Below are positions 56,637 through 64,000 of a stretch of DNA of 64,000 nt, piece by piece. Positions within the stretch are counted from its first letter, which is position 1, and every line of letters starts with the position of its first letter. Below the pieces are notes generated by a model, which had not been told where the DNA came from, did no database searches, and saw only the letters and a list, made by a program, of their open reading frames with translations. This DNA comes from Symbiodinium natans (Eukaryota > Sar > Dinophyceae > Suessiales > Symbiodiniaceae): NCBI GenBank assembly GCA_905221605.1, contig CAJNDS010002105.1, positions 436,001 to 500,000 of the forward strand, given 5' to 3'. Made by a program: the position numbers and the translations under genes.

Positions 56637-59600
56637 TGCTCGGGCACGACTTCTGTATCAATCGGCATCATCGGCGCCGGTGTTGTTGGACAGGAGCTGC
56701 ACCCAAAAAATGGGTGCATTTCGGGAGGTTCACATCAGCTACGGTAGACATGGATGTGGGATAGCCTTTGCCGTTGCAGCGTTCGGCCGCAACCTGTCAC
56801 AAAGAAAGGCAGCAGGGGAAGTAGCTACATCAACTGCAGCCAGGGGGCGCAACCCGCAAAACGAACTGGTGCCAGGCAAAGTCCAGGAATCTAGATTCCA
56901 GATCATCCTAGTCCTAGTCTCGAAATTTTGCGAGGAGGACATTTGAAGCTGCTCAGCACACTCGCGCCTCTGTGATTGTCTCTGAGCCATGCACCTCTCC
57001 GGAGACTGGTACGCTCTTGCAATTTCTGGTGCGTTCTTACATTTCTTGCCCCCTCCCACCATCTGCACATTCATCTGGAAAGCACGAGTGCTGAATTCGC
57101 AGGAGTTGTTGAGCCAACTCCTGGTCCTGTCTCGTGAGTCTGCAGGCCATGCCGCAGTGTGTTTGGCACTGGAACATACCGGGATTCACCGGAGTTTTCG
57201 TGCTTTGCAAGAGGCTTGAGGACAGTGGCCATTCTGCGCTCTCAGCGCATGTGGCTGCAGACATGGGAGTATGACTTGCAGGAGCCATCTCCTTTTGTGT
57301 GTGCAGCCTCAGCCCCTCCTTTCACGGAAAGCTGGTAGGAACCAAATGATTTCATGAACCTGCCTGACGAGCCAACCAACTTCACAAAGTTCACCGTCTT
57401 CATGAGTAATTTGCCTGGATTCCGCCTTAGTGGCCTTAGAGCATGGAGATGTCCGCATGTTAAGTTCGGTTCGTAGCTTGCAGCTTGAGCCTTTGAGGAT
57501 TGCGGGTGATCATGGACTGCACCCCTGCAGAAGAGCCAGCCGACCTGTATGAGAGCTGGCTTGCTGCAGGAGGGCTGTCGAGTCATTGTGCGCTGCTTTA
57601 TGAAAGCATGCGGCTGCAAACTGCCCTGGCACAGGCATCAATGTGGTGACCGCCAACAAGCGAGCAGGAAGTGGCAACCTGAAGCGATACAAAGCGATCA
57701 GAAGGGCTGAACAGCAGGGGCAGAGCCATTTCCAGTACGAGGCCAGATAGATTTGCTGTTGCAGATCTGCCCGGGGAGGTCTTGTGAGAGACACGGCTTC
57801 CGCAGGCCACAGTTGGGGCTGGGCTGCCGGTGATGGCATCTCTGCACGACATGATGCAGAGTGGTGACGACATCCATGTGCTCACTGCAGCATTGGGAAC
57901 ACGTCAACTGGAAGTCGCACAATAAACCCTGCGGCGACGCCAACGACATGAAGCATCGAGCCGAGGTAGTTGAAGGCAGACGGCCCGTTCTTGCTGCGAA
58001 GTTGGAAGCTTTGCGTTAGTGGCGGCATTGGCCTCTTTGATTTGCGGGGTCTATAGTTGAGGGCATTCATCCCCACGAGAATCACGAACTTGGGCGATCT
58101 GGTTGCACGGAATCGTTCCGAACTATTTGTGCATATTGTATGTGTACATGTACGTATGTATGTACGCATGTATATATATATATATATATGTGTGTATATA
58201 TATATATATGCACACACACACACACATAATAAGTATTATATATGGAAAACGATATCGATCGACACAGTCCAGAACTGTTTCGAGCGGATCCGGAGTGCTG
58301 GAGTAGTTGCGCACCTGTTGCCGGAGGCAATGTGTATATAAATCCGAGAATTTCATAATATACGTAATTATTACGCAATTCTACACATTTGTCATACAGT
58401 CATACAGTTCCAGAGACCCAGATGCTCCAACCAGCGTGCTTGAACAACGCATGCAGACTCAGCAGCACCATGTCGTACTGCTTGCCGTGAGAAATCGCGA
58501 CTTTCAGCAGGTGTGTTGAGCGGGACCTTGTCCTTCATCTTCAACTACATAGAGTGTCGTGTATGCATGACAGAGACGCTCCATGCAAAAGCTGGGCCTG
58601 TTAGCCAAGTTGCATCTCAGGCTTGGTGCCAGCTTTTCGGAAGCGGTTTTGGAGGCTGCACGCCTGGGCTTTACTGAGCCAGACCCGCGCGACGACTTGA
58701 GTGGCGGGGATGTGCAGCGTAAAGCGGCCCCACCGCAACTAGTGACGATTCGTGCAGAAGCAGAGCTGGAGCAATAGATGAGTAATATATGGCAGGTGCA
58801 GGTGTTGGGAGAACATGTTGGTATCTGTCGGTGAGGTGGTCGTGCTGGCCAGGGAGCTGGGACTGGAGTTGGAGCTGAAGGATGTTGCACCCGACTCCTT
58901 GGTGCCCGAAGCACTGCAGCGCTGGAAGCCATCCAGTGCGGACAGACGTGCCACATCTGCAACACTTCGTCTCCGTGCTACAACATACACTGCCGGATCA
59001 ATGTCGCAGCATAGGCAACATAACCGCGGACTTTGTGCATCATCTCCGTGAGTTCGATGAAGACATGGCGCACAAGATTGCGCAGGTGTTGACTTTGTGT
59101 GCGCAGCACGTGTTGTGAACTTCGGGCCGGCGGTGACGATTCATGCTGCATCATGCTGCGTCATGTTGCTGCATGTTGCTGCATGTTGCTGTTTGCTGGT
59201 GTGCAGGCACGTCTCCAAAACAAAGTTCTGCGCTATGTTGGCACCGTCAACGTCTCCAGCGGGACAGCCAACATCTCCTTGAAGCCAGTGCTTCGGGACC
59301 ATCCTTTGGCAGGCGGCACTCGATTGTTTCGCATATTCCGGGCTGTTCCAGCACGTTAGGCTTGCAGCCTGAATGCTTGTCCCTACTTGTTGAGCCCGTG
59401 CTTGGTCCCTGTTTGGCACCAGGTCTCCGCCACGCGGACAACATGGTGGCCATTTCATCGGCACGCTTCTCTCCACGGCCCCTGGTGCTGCAAGGCCCCG
59501 GTGCCGGTGCTGCCGTCACTCGGTGCTCAATCAGTGAGCACGATTGGGTCCACAAAGGGGCCCACGTGTTGCAATACGCCAGACGTTGCCAAGTCTTCTA

Positions 59601-59728
59601 GCACGACACGCTTGCAAGCCAAGGTCACCGCCTTTGGGATGCTCTCGGACCTGTTTCGGCTCACAAGGTCAGGACCAGCAGCTTGCAACGGCCAGCCGCA
59701 AAACACAATGCCCGCACGCTTGCCCTAA
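56637..59728 (+). CDS. hom: homoserine dehydrogenase, multi-exon
   Basis: Reduces aspartate-4-semialdehyde to homoserine with NAD(P)H. Exons: [14 protein letters not shown], the Rossmann GxGxxG (about 56657-56698); [18 protein letters not shown] (about 57351-57404); [20 protein letters not shown] (about 57510-57569); [19 protein letters not shown] (about 57629-57685); [20 protein letters not shown] (about 57800-57859); [20 protein letters not shown] (about 58634-58693) followed by [11 protein letters not shown], the family signature with the catalytic acid and Lys; [20 protein letters not shown] (about 58831-58890); [16 protein letters not shown] (59039-59086); [20 protein letters not shown] (about 59219-59278); [20 protein letters not shown] (about 59438-59497) with [17 protein letters not shown] (59622-59660). 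The last frame ends at TAA 59726-59728. The exon for the GTLSYI segment was not found; it should lie in 57.88-58.6 kb, which holds a TA microsatellite (58170-58230). No aspartokinase domain was seen upstream, so probably monofunctional. Confidence 0.92.
58168..58232. repeat. TA/TG microsatellite in homoserine dehydrogenase intron
   Basis: Alternating TA, TG and CA dinucleotides, like those at 2240-2460 and 6966-7015. Confidence 0.9.
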
Positions 59729-59784
59729 CTTGCCTTGTGGCACGTGCGTAAGTGGTATCTGTTGGCATGGTTGACCTCGCCCAG

Positions 59785-60570
59785 GTGCAAGTCTCTTCAG
59801 TCGATGCCTTCCAGGGCTGCCAGAAGGTGGAACATGGTGCAGTGCAACAGGGTCTACATCAAGAACTGCAGAAGTTCTTGGAAGCACCCCTGCAGGACAT
59901 AATCATTCTCAGCCTAGTCCGCGCGAACCCGCGCCAGTGACCAAGCAGTTCACTACTTGCATTGTTCAGTTCAGCTAGGGTGACTGAGCCTGTACATGAG
60001 AAGGAAGTTCACGTCATATTTCAGACAAGCCGGTCTCGAATAAGGCAGAATTCAGATTCAGAAATGGTGCACAAGTATGCTAGCTGCTGCGGTCAGTCGC
60101 GAGGTCAGGGACTAGAGTTTGCCGCACGTTTGTTTTCTGAGCTCATTTGGCTAACAGCTGTGGCTTTGCTGTTCATTTCTGAGCCGAGTTGACAACATTT
60201 CTGGCACGAGCTGTCCAAATTTGCCTTCATCCACGCCGGTTGTGCCTCATGCTGTTGTTGTTGATCTTCTGAGGTGGGGATGTCGGGTTCGTGTCGGACT
60301 GGCGACGGCTGAATGTTGTCGCGCTGTCACACTTGTGGCATTGGCATGACCAGTGCATGGTGGACTATAAGATAATACGCGCCAGGCCTTCACGCGATCA
60401 CGGAAGCTTTGTCTCATCTTGGCCTTGGCTTCAGCAAGTGGCAGTGCACCTGTGGCGTAGAAGTGCCATTATCCTTTTGGGTTGGAGATGCTCGGATGCC
60501 GCGTGTTCTAGGCACATTTGCCGACCTGGCTGAGTACAGAGAGTGCCCTCTTGAGGCTTGTTCTGCTTGA
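59785..60570 (+). CDS. UPF1-type helicase C-terminal fragment (motifs V and VI)
   Basis: Short exons give the end of an SF1B helicase core. VQVSSVDAFQGCQK (59785-59826, GT donor) is motif V. DIIILSLVRAN (59896-59928) continues it. GDVGFVSDWRRLNV (about 60274-60315) is the segment leading into motif VI (RRLNVALTRAR). VGDARMPRVLGTFADLAEYR (about 60482-60541) and ECPLEACSA end at TGA 60568-60570 and match the C-terminal VGNxxxLxxxxxW region. Motifs I-IV do not fit upstream, because homoserine dehydrogenase ends only about 57 bases before the first exon. It is therefore a truncated copy, a fusion transcript, or the tail of a rearranged gene. The ALTRAR residues themselves were not clearly found. 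Confidence 0.72.
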
Positions 60571-60769
60571 GTGCACCAGAATTACTGCTCCCCCCACAAT
60601 CCTCCCCCCATTTGTGTGGTGGCGTGCAAAACAATTTTGGGGTTTGGGGCGGGTTAGGGAGGCTGACGCGAGTGTGCTACGAGGGGTTCGAAGTTCCAGC
60701 TAGGCAAAGCTTTCGGTGTTGACGGAATTCGTTGGCAAGCCTCCCTAGTGGGCCCAGTTGCCTGCTGGC

Positions 60770-61640
60770 AGGCTTTGATTGCACAAGACAGGCTTGGCTT
60801 GGCTTGGCTTTAACAGGGTACAGCAAGCCGTCTTTCCTTAAGCTGTGCCAAGTTTGCTTCAAAGCATATGACTGCCTTCCAGACCGCTTCAAAGCATAAT
60901 ATGAACCCCTTCCAAACCCATCGTGCGAACATTGTGGTTGCAAATGGGGGAGGGGGCCCCCCCCCTCCCCCCCAAACCCCCAACTCCGCAACCCCCGCTT
61001 TTCTGAGCCGTGCAATCCCTACCAAACCCCAACCCCCCCCCCCCTCTCACTCGCGTTTTAAGCCGTGCAAGTTGCGTCATAGGAATCCCTTCCAAACCCA
61101 ACGTGTGAGCATTAGGCCGTGCAAGCATGTGTCCAACACCATGTGAAGCCCTTCCAAACCCGTCATGCGAGCATTCTGTGCCAACGGGGGGCGGGGGGGG
61201 CGCGGGGGGCGGGGGGGGGGGGGGGGGGGCGGGTTTGCGCATTTGCTGGCAAGATCATACGAATCCCTACCAACCCCATCATGCGATTCTGCTTGTAAAT
61301 GGGGGATCCTCCCCCCCCCCCCCTCACCCCCCCCCACCCTTGTTTAAGCCGTGCAAAATTTGCTTCGAACAGTATATGAATCCTTTCTAAACCCATCATG
61401 CGAGAATCCATCCCTGCCAACACCAGTCATGCACACCCATCATGCGGTTGTGTTTGAACAAAATGCTCTCATGATCGGATTGGATTGGATTCATGCGGTG
61501 TCGGAAGCAAGCTTGCATGGCTCAACAAAGGGGGGGCGCAGGCGCAGGCCGCCCCCGCCCCCCCATTTGAAAACATCATGCTCGCATGATGGGCTTGGAA
61601 GTGGAAGCTTGGGGGATCTTGGGGCATTGGGGGTGGAAGA
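60770..61640. repeat. cluster of short dispersed repeat units with G/C homopolymers
   Basis: A unit of about 60-130 bases recurs at least seven times with variation. It contains AAGCCGTGCAA(A/G)TT, CCTTCCAAACCCATC and ATGCGAGCATT, each followed by a G or C homopolymer run (60949-60978, 61030-61043, 61190-61230, 61310-61340). Starts are near 60850, 60890, 61010, 61060, 61125, 61255 and 61345. Reverse-complement copies (CATGATGGGCTTGGAAG, 61583) occur at the right end. It has no coding content and looks like a SINE- or MITE-like family inserted repeatedly. Confidence 0.6.
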
Positions 61641-61669
61641 TATCCAGCCCCGGCAAACCGGAGCACAGG

Positions 61670-61800
61670 CCTGAAAGAAAAAATGGAAAGAAAGAACGAA
61701 AGAAAGAAAGAGAGAAAGAGAGAGCCCCATGCAGTGCAGAAGAAGGAAAAGCAAGAACCAAACAGAGAGAAGGAGAGAAAGAGAGACGGACAACAATTTC
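61670..61800. repeat. GA-rich (GAAA/GAGA) low-complexity tract
   Basis: Purine-rich AAAGAAAG and GAGAGAAAG repeats between the dispersed repeat cluster and the next gene. Confidence 0.85.
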
Positions 61801-61929
61801 GTTCGGATCTCGTGTCGTGCACCGTGTCTTTTTGTTTGCCGTGTGCGCACTAGTCAGGCAGCGTGTTGATGCTGCGGATTTCTCTGGATCGAACAAGTGC
61901 ACCCATGTGCTAGGGATTGGATTGGCTTC

Positions 61930-63838
61930 CACCCGGCCAATGTGGCAGAGGCCGGCTGGTGCCAGCGAGCTGCAAACTGCAATGCAGAAGCAGCGGCACC
62001 CGACTTCCCAAGACGCTGTGGATGTTCAGGTCAAGTCGTTCCAGAAGAGCGGCCGTGAGCCCTTCCTGCTTTCCGAGTAAGTAATGAACGCATCGGACTT
62101 CAAAGCAAGACTCGCTGCAAGACTATTGCTTGCGACGTGGCTGTGCCGAGATGTGCTTGAAGCTCTTGCCAGGCGTTGTTGGTCTAGGCGCTTTGCCTGC
62201 AGAGCTGGAGAAGCAGGCTTGTGGATGAACCATGCCGGCGTGCCGCTGTGGTTGACAGATGCTGCAGGTGGGGCTGTTGCGGGAGGAGTTCGCCAAGAAT
62301 CGCCCAGCAGCAGCACGGAGCCCTGGACTGGCCATGCTCGAGACAGTCAGAACTGGATATGAAACACCTGGTTGAGGCCAAGCTTCCGCGGGTGTCAGCC
62401 GGAACCTGATAGTATCTCTTGCGCAGATCCAACTGCGCAGCGGAAGAAAAAGGTTCGATGACTCAGATTCAGCAAGGTGGCGGCAAAGGGAGGTGGCACG
62501 GATGCGGCTGCAACGAAGAGGAAGAACTTGGAAGCTGCGAATGCCTCAGTTTTGCACAGACTGCATTCTCCTGGGCGCACCGGCAAGCAGCTGAATTTGG
62601 ATTTTGCGATGTGCTTGCAGGGCCGGGCGCTGTCTGAAGCCATCAGCAAAGTAGACGAAGGCCTGCTTGAGGCAGCGCTCAGCAAGGCCTGTTTCGCCTG
62701 TATTGAAGCATCCGCATGCTGGATGTTTGTCAGATGCAATGGCCAATGTCTTTGCCAACCGCGGCAGGCCATTGATGCTGGCATCCAGAACAGCACTGTG
62801 GAAGAAGCCGAGGACGTGTTCAGCACGATCGCAGCTTTCCGCCTTTCGATGCTTTCGGTTCGACCACATGTCTTTCCATCTTTGATCCGGTGCGCCTTTT
62901 GGGCTGTGAGGACTTGCTGCGGCGCATCGTTTCGCTTCGAGAGCTGAATGACTGCACCTGAGCTTTTGTTGTCTGATGTGATCTGTGGCAGTCACGCGGT
63001 CTCTACTTGAAGGTCTAACCTTTACATCTCTGGATATCTGGAGCGCATCATTTTGCCCGGAAAGCAATTGGGGAGGGAGTCCCTCAGGTGGCCGCGAGTG
63101 GGGATGACGAGTCAGTTCTACAGGCAAAGTTGGGCACTTCGTACGTCGTACACCTTGCTTTTTTAAACTCTAGTTTGAGCACATCGCCAGCCTTCTGATT
63201 CTTTCAGTCAATGACAGAGGGTTTGGTTTAGGCTTGCGGCTTTAGGGTGCCATCAAAGTATCACTAAGTCGGGGCTGCTCTGCACATGTAGTTGCGTTCC
63301 AGCTATGTCAGTGCAGTTCCTGGACGTTTTGGAATGCAAACATCATGAATCATGTGAGCTCTTGGGTGCCTGAGAGGCTTCCATTTTCTTAGCACGGCAG
63401 TCTGGTGTCAGCGAGACTGACATCGCGCAGGTGTGGGGCGGAGCCACTTTTGGTGGGTGCCGGCATGTAGTGAATAGAACAAAGCTTTTTCCCGCTTCCA
63501 TCTTCGGCTTTGCGGGAGGCAGAGGAAAACTTCAATTTGACCCTCAAGGCCGACACCTCTGTCCTTTCCACGTTCTGTCCGCATCGCCTGCATGAAAGCA
63601 GCATGGCAACTGCTGTGCGTCGCCCCGTTTTTTCTGTGAATCCTGAAGGCTGCCCTCGAGGAGCGCCTGAGCAAAGAGCGCAAGGAGAAAGCACGGGCTT
63701 TGGTGAAGAATTCTGCTGCAGCCGTGCCCCATCCCCCGACAGCGCTGCCGTATGGTCCGAGGCCTCAGCCCGCCTCAGGGAGGCACCTTGGTTGCTTCCA
63801 GGTTTGCTGTGCGAGGGTCTAGGCCCTCTAGGCTTGTG
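61930..63838 (+). CDS. unrecognised coiled-coil protein, multi-exon
   Basis: Exon-like frames in series: MWQRPAGASELQTAMQKQRH (about 61940-61999) with VKSFQKSGREPFLLSE; GLLREEFAKNRPAAARSPGL (about 62273-62332); LNLDFAMCLQGRALSEAISK (about 62592-62651) continuing VDEGLLEAALSKACFACIEA; LREAEENFNLTLK (about 63510-63548); and, after an AG near 63648, AALEERLSKERKEKARALVK (about 63650-63709) with a Pro-rich tail. The last two join in frame into a charged coiled coil. No domain was recognised, and the 5' end and stop are uncertain. The interval 62950-63480 shows nothing clear. Confidence 0.42.
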
Positions 63839-64000
63839 AGAACCTGGCTGGGAGCTTGCAATGCCCTGAACTGGCCCTGAACGGAGATGACGTGCGAGCA
63901 CAACCTGGGTGCGTCAGCATCGTCACGCCAGCACGTCGACGTACAAGGCTCTCAAGCAGCACCGGCCGCAAGAGCATACCAACAAAAAAGAACAGAGTAT

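Overview
The window reads as nuclear DNA of a dinoflagellate, most likely a photosynthetic one close to Symbiodiniaceae. Protein-level matches are broken into very short exons. Many introns appear to be GC-AG or GA-AG rather than GT-AG, and several carry short direct repeats across the two splice sites. TTTAGGG-like sequence occurs inside a gene, an amino-acid pathway enzyme carries a plastid-type leader, and every recognisable gene lies on the + strand, as expected of a unidirectional gene array. No rRNA, tRNA, CRISPR array or bacterial-style operon was seen. All gene calls come from reading translated exons by eye; exon edges are approximate unless stated.

Layout. 1-11.5 kb: a dynamin-family GTPase, open at the left edge. 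One huge intron (about 1.24-7.84 kb) holds telomere-like repeats, an 8-bp palindromic satellite and a roughly 2.4 kb foldback element. 12-16.2 kb: a degenerate PPR-like gene. 16.8-20.1 kb: a cytochrome P450 resembling the CYP74 (oxylipin) type. 20.3-23.5 kb: an unrecognised multi-exon gene. 24.1-27.1 kb: a HEAT-repeat protein. 28.9-31.0 kb: aspartate-semialdehyde dehydrogenase with a plastid-type leader. 34-37 kb: an ankyrin-like protein with a DnaJ-like tail. 37.3-38.6 kb: a UPF1-type helicase segment and an SH3-domain segment. 40.8-42.0 kb: an uninterrupted 400-codon SNARE-like membrane protein. 42.3-44.0 kb: a CCCH zinc-finger protein. 46.0-48.9 kb: Bud23, the 18S rRNA guanine-N7 methyltransferase. 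51.3-53.7 kb: a MORN-repeat protein. 56.6-59.7 kb: homoserine dehydrogenase. 59.8-60.6 kb: the C-terminal end of a UPF1-type helicase. 60.8-61.6 kb: a dispersed repeat cluster. 61.9-63.8 kb: a coiled-coil protein.

Working together. Aspartate-semialdehyde dehydrogenase and homoserine dehydrogenase catalyse consecutive steps from aspartate to homoserine (towards threonine and methionine) and lie about 26 kb apart on one strand. The other genes look functionally unrelated (membrane fission, RNA processing, ribosome maturation, scaffolding). The strongest candidates for something undescribed are the foldback element built of minisatellite arms in the dynamin intron, the aspartate-pathway pairing, the split helicase pieces, and the zinc fingers each interrupted by an intron.
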